From the NCBI GenBank assembly GCA_023416135.1, contig JAEZIF010000296.1, positions 1 through 64,000 of the forward strand: a stretch of DNA of 64,000 nt, read 5' to 3'. Position numbers and translations under genes: made by a program. A model generated the notes under the pieces. It was given only the letters and a program-made list of their open reading frames with translations, was not told where the DNA came from and ran no database searches. Every line of letters begins with the position of its first letter. Position 1 is the stretch's first letter. Below are positions 44,352 to 53,265 of this stretch, one piece after another. Source of the DNA: Pseudomonadota bacterium (lineage in GTDB: Bacteria > Pseudomonadota > Alphaproteobacteria > Reyranellales > Reyranellaceae).

Positions 44352-45533
44352 TTGCGCTTACTTCACGTCGTTCCGACCTACCTCCCCGCAGTTCGATACG
44401 GTGGTCCAATTCGTTCGGTTCACGCGCTGTGTCGTGCCCTGGCGGCCGACGGCCACGACACGCACGTTTTCACGACCAGCGTCGACGGCCCGGGCGACAG
44501 CGACGTGCCGTTGCAGCACCCGGTCGACCGCGAGGGCGTCAAGGTCACCTATTTCCCCAGCGAGCGGCTGCGCCGCCTCTACTGGTCGCCGCCGATGCGC
44601 CGCGCGCTCGCTGCCGCCGTCGGCAGCTTCGATGTTGTGCATCTGCACTCGGTCTATCTCTGGCCGATTTTGGCGGCCGCGCGCGCCGCGCGCGCGCACG
44701 ACGTGCCTTATGTGATATCGCCGCGTGGCATGCTCGTGCCCGAACTGATCCGCCGCAAGAACCGTTGGATCAAGTCTGCGTGGATCGCTCTCGTCGAGCG
44801 CGCCAATCTCGAGCGTGCGGCAGCGGTTCACACGACCTCGTCGGTCGAAGCGAACCACCTCTCAGGCTTCGGCTGGCGGCTGCCGTCGATCGTCACGATC
44901 CCGCACGGCGTCGACGACCCGCCGCCGCCCGCGACGGCAATGCCGTCGGCAGACATTACGGCGGCGGTTGCGAACCGGCCGCTGGCGCTCGCCTTCGGGC
45001 GGATCAGCTGGGAAAAGGGTCTCGATCGCCTGATCGCGGCGCTGCCGCTGGCGCCGGGCGCGCGACTCGTGATCGCGGGTGACGATGCCGACGGCCATGC
45101 TGCCGTGCTCGCTGGCCAGGCGCGTGCCTTGGGCGTTGCCGACCGCGTGGTGATCGTCGCGCGTCATGTCGAAGGTGCCGACAAGGAAGCGCTGTTCGCG
45201 GCTGCGCGCGTGTTCGCGATGACGTCTCTCTCGGAGAATTTTGGTCTCGCCGCGTTCGAGGCGATGCGACGCGGCCTGCCGGTGCTGGCTACGCCCGACG
45301 TCGGCATGTCGGAAATCGTGCGCGAGATCGGCGCGGGCTGCGTCATTGATCCTGCACCCGCCTCGATAGCCGCCGAACTAGCTACCATGATGTCCGACGC
45401 GGCCGGCAGTCGCGCCATGGGCGAAGCCGGTCGCGCTCATGTCGCGGCACATTGCGGCTGGCCGAGCGTTGCCCGTCGCATGGTCGGGCTCTACACGTCG
45501 GTGGTGGAGGGGAAAGGTGTCGGCAGTCGATGA
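44352..45533 (+). CDS. Glycosyltransferase family 4
   Basis: A 393-residue GT-B enzyme. LRLLHVVPTYLPAVRYGGPI opens the acceptor half, FGRISWEKGLDRLIAAL and SLSENFGLAAFEAMRRGLPV (E-x7-E) form the donor half. TTG 44352 sits right at the conserved start; the frame extends upstream to ATG 44259 inside the previous gene, which is less likely. It overlaps the next gene as ATGA. Confidence 0.88.
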   Translation: MRLLHVVPTYLPAVRYGGPIRSVHALCRALAADGHDTHVFTTSVDGPGDSDVPLQHPVDREGVKVTYFPSERLRRLYWSPPMRRALAAAVGSFDVVHLHSVYLWPILAAARAARAHDVPYVISPRGMLVPELIRRKNRWIKSAWIALVERANLERAAAVHTTSSVEANHLSGFGWRLPSIVTIPHGVDDPPPPATAMPSADITAAVANRPLALAFGRISWEKGLDRLIAALPLAPGARLVIAGDDADGHAAVLAGQARALGVADRVVIVARHVEGADKEALFAAARVFAMTSLSENFGLAAFEAMRRGLPVLATPDVGMSEIVREIGAGCVIDPAPASIAAELATMMSDAAGSRAMGEAGRAHVAAHCGWPSVARRMVGLYTSVVEGKGVGSR

Positions 45534-46702
45534 TGGAACTGCTGGCTCATAGCCCGTTCGACGTGGCGCGGGAACATCGCATCGTCATCATTGCCGACTG
45601 GTTGCCGCCGGATTTCGGCGCTGTCGGCCAGTACATGCAGTTGCGCGCGCAAGCGCTGGCTGAGCGCGGTCATGACGTGACGCTGATCGGGCTGACCTCG
45701 GGTTCAACGTCGCTGCGCCGCGAGGCGAGGGGCGAGGGCAGGCTGACCGAGCTCAGGCTGCAGGCCAGGCCCGTGCCGCGCGGCTCGTTGCTCGGCCGCC
45801 CGGCGTGGACGTTCTGGACCGATCTGCGGCTGATCGTGGCGGGCTTCCGCTACCTGCGGGCGGCCCACGGTATCCTGTTCACCGGCTCGCCGCCCTTCAT
45901 GATCCATCTGTTGGCGCCGCTGCGGTTTCTGTGGCGCGGACGTCTCGTCTATCGCATCACAGATTTCCATCCTGAATGTCAGATTGCGGCGCAGGCGGGG
46001 CCGTCGTTCGCCCTTTCGCTCTTGCTTGGCCTCACCAACTTCTGGCGGCGCCGCGTCGACTGCTTCGAGGTCCTGGGCCTCGACCAGAAGCGGCGTCTCG
46101 TCGCGACCGGCGTTGCCGGCCAGCGCATAGCCTTGGTCCGCGACGGCTCGCCGGTCGATTTCTCCGCTGTCGAGGCGAGCGAGCCGCTGCCAGCAGGGTT
46201 GGCTGGCGCCTGTGTGCTCCTATACTCCGGCAATTATGGCATTGCGCACGAACTAGACACCGTGGCCGAGGGCTATGTGCGCCATCATCGCAGCGGCAGC
46301 GGGCGCGTACGCTTGTGGTTGAGCGCGACCGGCATGGGCGCGGAAGAGCTCGATAAGCGTCTTACCGCCCAGGGAGTGCCTTTCCATCGCTCGCCACCGG
46401 TGCCGCTTGAACGGCTGGCCGGGCTTCTGCGCGCGCCTGACGCTCATCTCGTGACCCTGAAGGATGCCTTCGTCGGCTTTGTCCTGCCGTCGAAGATCTA
46501 TGCCTGCGTCGATAGCGGCCGGCCCGTTCTGTTCGTAGGCAGCGCAGACTCCGATGTCGACCTGCTCGCGCGGCCGGCCAGAGCAGGCTATTGGCGCGTC
46601 GCGTGCGGAGATGTCGTTGGCTTCGCCGACAGTCTTGAAGTTCTTGCTGACCTCGGTACCAAAGCTGCAGGTGGAAACACTTGGACCCGTCACGTCTGGT
46701 GA
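45530..46702 (+). CDS. Glycosyltransferase (WcaI/GT4-like)
   Basis: The 390-residue protein has IIADWLPPDFGAVGQYMQLR and GHDVTLIGLT in the acceptor half, RLVYRITDFHPEC in the middle, and a donor half with LLYSGNYGIAHELDTVAEGY and FVLPSKIYACVDSGRPVLFV. This fits WcaI/WbuB-like transferases in which the strict E-x7-E is replaced by the P-S-K-x-Y segment. It is the last gene of the block; a 431-base AT-rich gap follows. Confidence 0.83.
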   Translation: MMELLAHSPFDVAREHRIVIIADWLPPDFGAVGQYMQLRAQALAERGHDVTLIGLTSGSTSLRREARGEGRLTELRLQARPVPRGSLLGRPAWTFWTDLRLIVAGFRYLRAAHGILFTGSPPFMIHLLAPLRFLWRGRLVYRITDFHPECQIAAQAGPSFALSLLLGLTNFWRRRVDCFEVLGLDQKRRLVATGVAGQRIALVRDGSPVDFSAVEASEPLPAGLAGACVLLYSGNYGIAHELDTVAEGYVRHHRSGSGRVRLWLSATGMGAEELDKRLTAQGVPFHRSPPVPLERLAGLLRAPDAHLVTLKDAFVGFVLPSKIYACVDSGRPVLFVGSADSDVDLLARPARAGYWRVACGDVVGFADSLEVLADLGTKAAGGNTWTRHVW

Positions 46703-47133
46703 AACAAGCATCGGCCGGGCGTACGAACGTCTCGTCCCGCTCTTAGTCGCCGAGCGGCGTCAGATGTGGGTCGAAGATATATGGCTTTTGCAGTATTGGA
46801 CGATTGAAATAATTTTCATTTACTGCGTTGACGCTGCAGTTAATTTTGGTATCACTGCGCCCGCCAAGCGTGCGCCTGGCCTGCCAGGACCAGAAGGCAG
46901 CGGATAAAACGGGCCCACGTCGAGGTGGGTTTCTCTAAGGCGTAACAAACAATGAAAGTCGGCCGCCCCCCTTTCGAAACCGCGAATTTCCCAGTCTTGG
47001 CGCGCGGCGTGCATTCCGGTATTTTACCTTCCAGCTTGGCGCAGCTTTTTTTTTCAATTGATCGAGCGCGCCAAGCCGCGCCAACGACCATTTGGAGCTG
47101 CAGTTCGCGCGCCGAGCGGTCGGACGGGGGTAA
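46703..47133. other. AT-rich intergenic region upstream of export operon
   Basis: The region has much lower GC than its surroundings between about 46770 and 47060, including a TGAAA-TAAT-TTTCA palindrome (46805-46818) and a run of T at 47047. A short hydrophobic frame (46764-46907, 47 codons, beginning MWVEDIWLLQYW) ends just before a weak CCCAC...GTGGG-TTTCT hairpin at about 46908-46932. It probably carries the promoter and leader of the export operon. Confidence 0.45.
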
Positions 47134-47877
47134 ATGACTAAAATTGCATTCCAGGCGCAGTGTATTGCTGTTGCATTGTTGCTGTGGGCAGCGAATGGAC
47201 TCCCTCAGGGAAGCGCCGAGCCTGCCCAGGCGACGCATGATCAGCAGGCACAGGCCGATCGGAACCAGGGACAGCGGCAGATCGGTCCCTTGCAGGGGGC
47301 CGGGCCGCTGCAAGGTGCCGGCCCGCTGCAGGGTGTTGGTCCTGGCGCCGCGGCAGCGCCTGGCAGCAATCAGGGGAGCGGCCAGGGGGGAGATCCGCTT
47401 CAGGTCGCGGGCCCCCTCCAAGGCGGCGGTCCGCTACAAGGCGCCGGCCCCTTGCAGGGTGCGGGTCCGCTGCAGGGTGCCGGCCCGCTACAAAATGCCG
47501 GGCCCCTGCAGAGCGCCGCGCCGTTGGAAGCGATCGTACCCACCGCGCTGTCGGTGCCGAACATGTCCCTCCCGCCAGGGCCGGCCCCCGAAGCGCCACC
47601 CGGCCTGGTGCTGACGCCTGCGCAGCTTGCAACGTTGACGAGCGCCGACCCGACGTCGGTGAACCAACTCCTGTCCCAACTCGTGGGCGGCGGAAACTTG
47701 AGCAGCAATGCACTCTCTGCGCTGGTCGATACGCTGACACCGCCAGCTCAGCCGCCGGTGTCTCCCGCTTCCAATCCGACGCCTACGGTGACGCCGACAG
47801 TTCCACCGGCCGCCTCGCCGTCCTCCAATCCGGCGCCGATTCCGACGAATCCGATCAACTATGTCAGCCGGTCGTAA
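47134..47877 (+). CDS. Secreted GPLQGA hexapeptide-repeat protein
   Basis: The 247-residue protein has a signal peptide (hydrophobic CIAVALLLWAANG), then 11 six-residue units of consensus GPLQGA in blocks of 3 and 8, split by a Gly/Asn/Gln linker. A short alpha-helical region (LTPAQLATLTSADPTSVNQL) and a Pro/Thr/Ser-rich tail (PTPTVTPTVPP) follow. No Cys, LPXTG or membrane anchor is seen. I know of no family with this repeat. It is the first gene of a run encoding an outer-membrane barrel, a Wza-type protein and a BY-kinase, so a role in glycan export or at the cell surface is inferred. Confidence 0.75.
   Translation: MTKIAFQAQCIAVALLLWAANGLPQGSAEPAQATHDQQAQADRNQGQRQIGPLQGAGPLQGAGPLQGVGPGAAAAPGSNQGSGQGGDPLQVAGPLQGGGPLQGAGPLQGAGPLQGAGPLQNAGPLQSAAPLEAIVPTALSVPNMSLPPGPAPEAPPGLVLTPAQLATLTSADPTSVNQLLSQLVGGGNLSSNALSALVDTLTPPAQPPVSPASNPTPTVTPTVPPAASPSSNPAPIPTNPINYVSRS
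47284..47535 (+). repeat. 18-bp coding tandem repeats (GPLQGA units)
   Basis: Three 18-bp units (47284-47337) and eight more (47392-47535) encode GPLQGA-like hexapeptides. Units differ at third codon positions and at the fifth and sixth residues (GA, GV, VA, GG, NA, SA), so the array is moderately old. It could vary in copy number by slippage or recombination. Confidence 0.9.
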
Positions 47878-47947
47878 CGCCCGCGGATTGGGATACAGCT
47901 TCTTCCAGCCGACGCTTGGTCCGTTGCCGGGATGGTCTGCCAGTTCA

Positions 47948-49303
47948 ATGACGATTCGTGCGTCCCGCGTACAACTGATCTGGTCGCCCTTTGTCGGCTG
48001 GGTGCTGATGTCGTGCGCGGCGTCGGTAGCGCACGCCCAAGTCGAGACACCCTCGCCAGCGAGGCAGACGCTCGATCAGCAGACGCCGCAGCTCGACTTG
48101 CCTGACGTGACGACATCAGTGCCAGGACCGGGCGCGCGAAGCGACAGCGGCAACGAGCTTGGCGTCAGCGTGGGCGCGTTCACGCTCTTTCCTGATATCT
48201 CGCTGATCACCGGTTACGACGACAACGTCTTTGCCACGCCGGCTCCAGCCGTCGGCTCACCGTTCGTGGTGGTACGCCCGCAGCTCGAGTTGCGTTCGAA
48301 TTGGATCCGCCATGAGGTGCGCCTGTTGGCCTACGGCGGCTTCGGTTTCTATCCCGCCGCGTCGACCCAGAATTACCAGAACTATCTGTTGCAGGCCGAC
48401 GGCAAGCTCGACATTCGCTACGACATGTCCGCGACCGGCCTTGTTGCATTTCGCCGTAGCACTGAGGCGCTCGGCACGGCAAACGTGTCGTTTGCCCAGG
48501 CGCCGACCGTGGCCGATTCGCTGCCGGTCGAGTTGGGATTCAATCATCGCTTCAATCGGCTGTTCTATCAGCTGGCGGTTTCCGCCACGAAGTACTGGTA
48601 CTACGACTACAGCACCATCACCTCCCTGGGCTTGCCGTCGGCCAGCCGTAACCGCACCGAGTACGATGAGAAGCTGCGCGTCGGTTACGAGGTCTCGGAC
48701 AACCTTTCCCTGTTCATCGCACCCGGCATCAATCAGCGCGTCTACGTCGACACCGTCAACATTGCGGGCCAACAGCGCGATTCGACCGGGTGGAACGTCA
48801 ACGCGGGCGCCACGCTGATCTTGAGTCCCAAGAGCATGCTGGAGGCTTCGGTCGGCACGACCAGCCAGACCTACACCACGGCGGGCACAACGACGTCGGC
48901 TTTCACCTTCAGTCTCGCCGGTACCTGGAACGGCTATGAACCGTTGGTCCTGCGGCCCGCGATCAACCGGACGATCAACGAATCGGCGTTGACCAACTAT
49001 CAGAATTACGTTTCGACCGTGGCCGGCATCGACTTCACCTACGACATTCACTACCCGTGGAAGGCGGTTGGCGGCGTGTCCTACAATCAGGCGGACTATA
49101 CGCCCGTCCCCGGGCTCGCCGGCGTCAATCCGCGAACCGACACCTTCATCAAGGCGTCGATCGGCCTGCTCTATGAGGTGGCGCCGCAATATTCGATAGG
49201 CCCGCTCTACGAATACAGCCAGGGTTCAACGACCGACGTGCCGGCTGGAGGGCCGCAATTCTCCCGCAACATGTTCTCCATTCGGCTGGTCGTTAAGCGG
49301 TGA
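47948..49303 (+). CDS. Outer-membrane beta-barrel protein (BBP2_2-like)
   Basis: The 451-residue protein has a signal peptide ending near ASVAHAQ and then a series of amphipathic strands rich in Tyr, Asn and aromatic girdle residues (for example SLITGYDDNVFATP and ELRSNWIRHEVRLLAYGGFG), ending in RNMFSIRLVVKR. This suits the outer-membrane beta-barrel 2 family found in exopolysaccharide loci. It is paralogous to 54871-56205. ATG 47948 begins the signal peptide; the frame opens at 47861, overlapping the repeat-protein gene by 17 bases. Confidence 0.82.
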   Translation: MTIRASRVQLIWSPFVGWVLMSCAASVAHAQVETPSPARQTLDQQTPQLDLPDVTTSVPGPGARSDSGNELGVSVGAFTLFPDISLITGYDDNVFATPAPAVGSPFVVVRPQLELRSNWIRHEVRLLAYGGFGFYPAASTQNYQNYLLQADGKLDIRYDMSATGLVAFRRSTEALGTANVSFAQAPTVADSLPVELGFNHRFNRLFYQLAVSATKYWYYDYSTITSLGLPSASRNRTEYDEKLRVGYEVSDNLSLFIAPGINQRVYVDTVNIAGQQRDSTGWNVNAGATLILSPKSMLEASVGTTSQTYTTAGTTTSAFTFSLAGTWNGYEPLVLRPAINRTINESALTNYQNYVSTVAGIDFTYDIHYPWKAVGGVSYNQADYTPVPGLAGVNPRTDTFIKASIGLLYEVAPQYSIGPLYEYSQGSTTDVPAGGPQFSRNMFSIRLVVKR

Positions 49304-49307
49304 AGTC

Positions 49308-49943
49308 GTGAGCACCAGGATGTCAGCCCTGTCCCGTCTTTTGATCGCCCTGTATCGCCGGGTGATGATGCCGGCAGTCGCCTTGGCGCTGTCGCTGGGC
49401 ATCGTCGCCTGCGATCCCCAGCCGCCGATGACGGTCAGCACTCTCCAGCAGCCGTCGCAGGTCACCCAGACCATCCGAATGGCGGAATATCGAGTTGCTC
49501 CGGGCGACCGCATCCGGGTCATCGTGATGTCCGACCCCGAGCTCTCCGGCGAATACGAGATCGATTCGGCGGGTGTTATCTCGCCGCGCATGGCGGGCCG
49601 CGTCCAGGTCGTGGGCATGACTACGGCTGAGATCGAGGAACTCCTGCGCACGCGCTATCGGACCGATGGGCTCTTGCGGGTGGCCAGATTGAGCGTTGAC
49701 TTGGTCGCGCGCCGGCCCTTTTACGTCCTCGGAGAGGTGGGGCGCCCTGGCTCGTTTCCCTACGTTTCGGGGATAAACGTGGCCCAGGCAGTGGCCATCG
49801 CGGGAGGGTTTACACGTCGGGCTTCCAAGACACGTATAACAGTTCAGCGATTCAATCAGACCCAGGGCATGGAGGAGACCGTGACCGAGGATAGCCCGGT
49901 GGGGCCGGGCGACATCATTCGGGTCCCGGAGAGATGGTTTTGA
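49308..49943 (+). CDS. Wza-type polysaccharide export lipoprotein
   Basis: The 211-residue protein has a lipoprotein-like signal with IVAC as lipobox (Cys near residue 35) and a Poly_export domain: YRVAPGDRIRVIVMSDPELS, YEIDSAGVISPRMAGRVQV. A SLBB-like part follows (PFYVLGEVGRPGSFPYVSGI, VAQAVAIAGGFTRRASK). It is shorter than E. coli Wza and lacks its outer-membrane helix, as in many periplasmic export proteins that rely on a separate barrel. It starts 4 bases after the barrel gene, which supports that pairing. Confidence 0.9.
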   Translation: MSTRMSALSRLLIALYRRVMMPAVALALSLGIVACDPQPPMTVSTLQQPSQVTQTIRMAEYRVAPGDRIRVIVMSDPELSGEYEIDSAGVISPRMAGRVQVVGMTTAEIEELLRTRYRTDGLLRVARLSVDLVARRPFYVLGEVGRPGSFPYVSGINVAQAVAIAGGFTRRASKTRITVQRFNQTQGMEETVTEDSPVGPGDIIRVPERWF

Positions 49944-49977
49944 GCCGCCTTGTCGTAGTGGCGTAGGCGTTTTGGGG

Positions 49978-49998
49978 TAGGCGGTGTGGGACCGCCTA
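49978..49998 (+). repeat. 8-bp perfect hairpin between export and chain-length genes
   Basis: TAGGCGGT and ACCGCCTA flank the loop GTGGG. It lies 34 bases after the Wza-type stop and about 100 bases before the next start. No T-tract follows, so it may be an mRNA-processing or stability element rather than a terminator. Confidence 0.55.
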
Positions 49999-50099
49999 TG
50001 TTGTTGGGAAGGTGAAACCGGGGTGCCCCGACAAAGGCGCCTCGGAGATGTCGTTTGCGGGTGTCGTCGCGCGTATACTTTGCCGCGGAGTGAATTGGG

Positions 50100-52472
50100 A
50101 TGGGATCGTTTCCTCGGAGCGACCAGATTGCTGATGATCCGGCCATAGCCCGGATCGTGCCGGCTTCCGAGCCCGGCGTGCTGGCGCCCATTCGCCCCAG
50201 CGAAGCACCGGACCAGCTATGGGAGTGGCTGCGCCTGCTCAATCGCCGCAAGGCGTTGATCGTGGGCTGCGGTCTCGTCGCTGTTGCCTTGATGGCCCTG
50301 ATCATCGCTCAGGCGACGCCGATGTACAAAGCGTCGGCGCGGCTCCTGCTCGACACGCGCACCTTCAAGGTCGTCAGCACCGAGGCGGCGTTGTCGGGCG
50401 TCGACACCATGAATCTCGGCGCCATCCAGAGTGAGCTCGAGGTCATCCAATCGGAATTCCTGATCGGCCGTGTCGTCGACAAGTTGGGACTTGCCAACAA
50501 TCCGGACTTCAACGGTACCAAGCCTCCGGGCTTCATCGACTCGGCCTTCGCGCCGCTACGAGAACTGTGGGCCACCGGCATCTCGACCCTGCTGGCGCCG
50601 GCGCCCAGGCCGCAGCAGGCCCAACCGGTGCGCTCGAGCCGCGCCGCCGAGGAGAGCGATCCGCGCCGTCGCGCTGCCATTGGCGCCGTGGCGGGCGGCC
50701 TCAGCGTCACGCTGCTTGGCCGCACCTACGTTATCCTGATCACCGTAGAGAGCCCCGACGGAGCGATGTCGGCGCGCATCGCCAATGCCCTGGCGGAGGC
50801 CTATCTCGCCGACCAGATCGACACCAAGAACGAGGCCAACCGCCGCGCCACCGAATGGTTGGAGCAGCGCCTCGCGGAGCTGCGCCGCAATCTGCAGGTC
50901 GCCGAAGAGGCGGTCGCCTCTTATCGCCGCGACAAGGGCCTGGCCGGCAGCCCCGAGGGCACCGTCTCGACCCAGACGTTGTCGGAACTGAACGGGAAAT
51001 ACGTCGCCGCCCGCACCAAGCGCATCGAGCGCGAGGCGCGTCTGGTGGCGCTCAGCAAGGCGAGCCTCAATCCCGGCGAGATCGCCAACATCGCCGAAGT
51101 TTCGGGCAACACTACCTTGGCCGCCTTGCGCATCCAGGACGTCGAACTGAACCGCAAGATGGCCGAACTGTCGGCGACGCTGGGTGACAATCATCCCAAG
51201 CTCATGCAGGCACGCAACGAGCTTGCCTCGGTGCGTGCCCGTTTCCTGAGCGAGACCCAGCGTATCACGCTCGCCGTGCGTGCGGAGCTCGACGCCGCCA
51301 AGGCCGAGGAGGACGAGCTCAAGGAGCTGGTCGACAAGGCTGCTGTCGTGTCCGGCACGGCGAGCCAGTACGAAGCCGAGCAAAAGCAGCTTGAGCGCGA
51401 GGCGCAGTCGAACCGCACCCTCTACGAGAGCTTCCTGACGCGATTCAAGGAATTGCGCGAGCAGCAGGACATTCAGCGCGCCGACGCGCGTATCCTGGCC
51501 TATGCCCAACCCTCGGGCGCGCCGTCCTCGCCCAACTACAAGACAGGTCTGATGGCCGCCTTCGTGATCGGCTGCCTGCTCGGCATGGCCGGCGCCGTCG
51601 CCGCTGAGAAGCTTGACCGGGTGTTCCGTGCAGCCGCCCAAGTCGAGGATGCGACCGGCGTGGGCGTGCTCGGCATGGTGCCCGAGGTCAAGGGCGCTGC
51701 CTCGCAGCGCTCGAACGTCGTCTCCCATGTGCTGGAGAATACTACCTCGCCGGCAGCCGAGGCGATCCGCGCGGTGTTCACCGCTATAAGCCTGGGCAGC
51801 CTCGACCGGCCGCCAAGGGTTATCGCTGTCACCTCCTCGACGCCGAGCGAGGGCAAGACGACCTTCGTGGCGTCCCTGGGTGGCCTGCTCACCAAGATGA
51901 ATGCCTCACGGCGCGTGCTGATCGTCGACCTCGACCTGCGGCAGGCCAGGATGTCGGCGGCGCTCGGCCTGAAGGACCGCGGCGGCACGATCGACGACTA
52001 CCTGATGGGCTTGAAGACCCTGGAAGAGTGCACCAAGCGCCACGACAATTCGGGAGTGGATTACATTCTGGCGCGGCCCAATACGCCGAACGCGCCGGAA
52101 ATCCTCGAATCGCATGCCATGAAGGCTGCTCTCGCTACCTTCTCGGAACGCTACGACCTCGTGATCCTCGACGGGCCGCCGGTCATGGCGGTGTCAGACG
52201 CACGCATCATCGCGCGCCTTGCCGACTACACGGTGTTCATCGTGCAGTGGGCCAAGACGCCGCGCGAGGTGGTCAAGACTGCCGTCAACGCCTTGTTGGG
52301 CGTCAGCAACCACGTCGGCATCGTCATCAATCGCGTCAACCTCGCCAAGCATGCGCGCTACGGCTACGGCGACCACGGCGACTACTACTCGCGATACCGT
52401 GGCTACTACGGGGCGGGAACCGAACCGCCGGCCAACGCGACGCGACCGCCACTGACGCTGGCGAAACGGTAG
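50100..52472 (+). CDS. Wzz/Wzc-type chain-length protein and BY-kinase
   Basis: The 790-residue protein fuses a Wzz-type periplasmic region to a cytosolic tyrosine autokinase. The first helix is near residue 58-78, a long coiled coil runs to about 470, and the second helix lies near 480-500. The kinase has Walker A SSTPSEGKTTF, Walker A' VLIVDLDLRQ and Walker B LVILDGPPVMAV. The tail has a Tyr cluster (YGYGDHGDYYSRYRGYYG), the usual autophosphorylation site. It controls polymer length and export with Wza. The upstream gap carries the 49978 hairpin. Confidence 0.95.
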   Translation: MGSFPRSDQIADDPAIARIVPASEPGVLAPIRPSEAPDQLWEWLRLLNRRKALIVGCGLVAVALMALIIAQATPMYKASARLLLDTRTFKVVSTEAALSGVDTMNLGAIQSELEVIQSEFLIGRVVDKLGLANNPDFNGTKPPGFIDSAFAPLRELWATGISTLLAPAPRPQQAQPVRSSRAAEESDPRRRAAIGAVAGGLSVTLLGRTYVILITVESPDGAMSARIANALAEAYLADQIDTKNEANRRATEWLEQRLAELRRNLQVAEEAVASYRRDKGLAGSPEGTVSTQTLSELNGKYVAARTKRIEREARLVALSKASLNPGEIANIAEVSGNTTLAALRIQDVELNRKMAELSATLGDNHPKLMQARNELASVRARFLSETQRITLAVRAELDAAKAEEDELKELVDKAAVVSGTASQYEAEQKQLEREAQSNRTLYESFLTRFKELREQQDIQRADARILAYAQPSGAPSSPNYKTGLMAAFVIGCLLGMAGAVAAEKLDRVFRAAAQVEDATGVGVLGMVPEVKGAASQRSNVVSHVLENTTSPAAEAIRAVFTAISLGSLDRPPRVIAVTSSTPSEGKTTFVASLGGLLTKMNASRRVLIVDLDLRQARMSAALGLKDRGGTIDDYLMGLKTLEECTKRHDNSGVDYILARPNTPNAPEILESHAMKAALATFSERYDLVILDGPPVMAVSDARIIARLADYTVFIVQWAKTPREVVKTAVNALLGVSNHVGIVINRVNLAKHARYGYGDHGDYYSRYRGYYGAGTEPPANATRPPLTLAKR

Positions 52473-52475
52473 GGG

Positions 52476-53264
52476 TTGTCCACGCGCCGGATCTGGTCAC
52501 GGTGGCTCGGGCGAACATCCACGGCGGCTGAGCCGGCGATCGTCCCCGAGGGCCATGCCGTCTATGCCGTCGGCGACATTCACGGGCGGGCCGACCTGCT
52601 CGAGGTGCTGCTCGGCCGCATTGCCACCGAGGCGGCCCGACATCCCGAAGACGTCGAGCGCAGCCTGATATTCCTGGGCGACTACATAGATCGTGGCGCT
52701 TCCAGCCGGGGCGTCGTCGAGCGGCTGCTGTGCGACCCGTTGCCGGGGTTTGCGACGGTGCGCCTGCTTGGCAATCACGAGGAGGCACTCCTCGACTTCC
52801 TGGACGGGCGTAGCGACGGGCTGGACTGGCTGTCTTACGGTGGCCTGGAGACGCTGATGTCTTACGGCGTGCCACTGAAGGGCTATCCGGACACGCCGCA
52901 GCGCGCGGCGGAGCTGCGTGGTGCGCTTGCCGTCGCCGTTCCGCAAGCCCACCTCGCCTTCTATCGGGCGTGTTCTTTGCACCATACCGTGGGTGACTAC
53001 GTTTTCGTCCACGCGGGTGTACGGCCGGGCATCAGCCTCGAAAAGCAGCATTCGGCTGACTTGCTGTGGATCCGCGACGAGTTCCTGCGCGCTCGACGGG
53101 CCCTGCCGGGCAAGGTGGTTGTGCACGGCCACACGATCTGCGACCTGCCGCAGGATCTCGGCCATCGTATCAACATCGATACCGGCGCGTTCGTGAGTGG
53201 CCGCCTGACCTGCCTGGTGTTGCGCGACACGCGGCGGCAGTTCATGTCAACCTTGGACATCTAG
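52476..53264 (+). CDS. PPP-family metallophosphatase
   Basis: The 262-residue protein has all PPP signature motifs: YAVGDIHGR, FLGDYIDRG, LLGNHEE and VVHGHT, which bind two metals. Relatives are bacterial PrpA-like Ser/Thr phosphatases and bis(5'-nucleosyl)-tetraphosphatases. It begins (TTG 52476) three bases after the BY-kinase gene, so it may dephosphorylate the kinase or another export protein; this is inferred from context. The usual Wzb-type low-molecular-weight phosphatase is not seen nearby. Confidence 0.88.
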   Translation: MSTRRIWSRWLGRTSTAAEPAIVPEGHAVYAVGDIHGRADLLEVLLGRIATEAARHPEDVERSLIFLGDYIDRGASSRGVVERLLCDPLPGFATVRLLGNHEEALLDFLDGRSDGLDWLSYGGLETLMSYGVPLKGYPDTPQRAAELRGALAVAVPQAHLAFYRACSLHHTVGDYVFVHAGVRPGISLEKQHSADLLWIRDEFLRARRALPGKVVVHGHTICDLPQDLGHRINIDTGAFVSGRLTCLVLRDTRRQFMSTLDI

Positions 53265-53265
53265 A

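Noticed and set aside
47284..47535. The tandem 18-bp repeats as a possible CRISPR array or non-coding satellite.
   Set aside because: Units are contiguous without spacers, keep a single reading frame and vary at third codon positions, so they are coding repeats.
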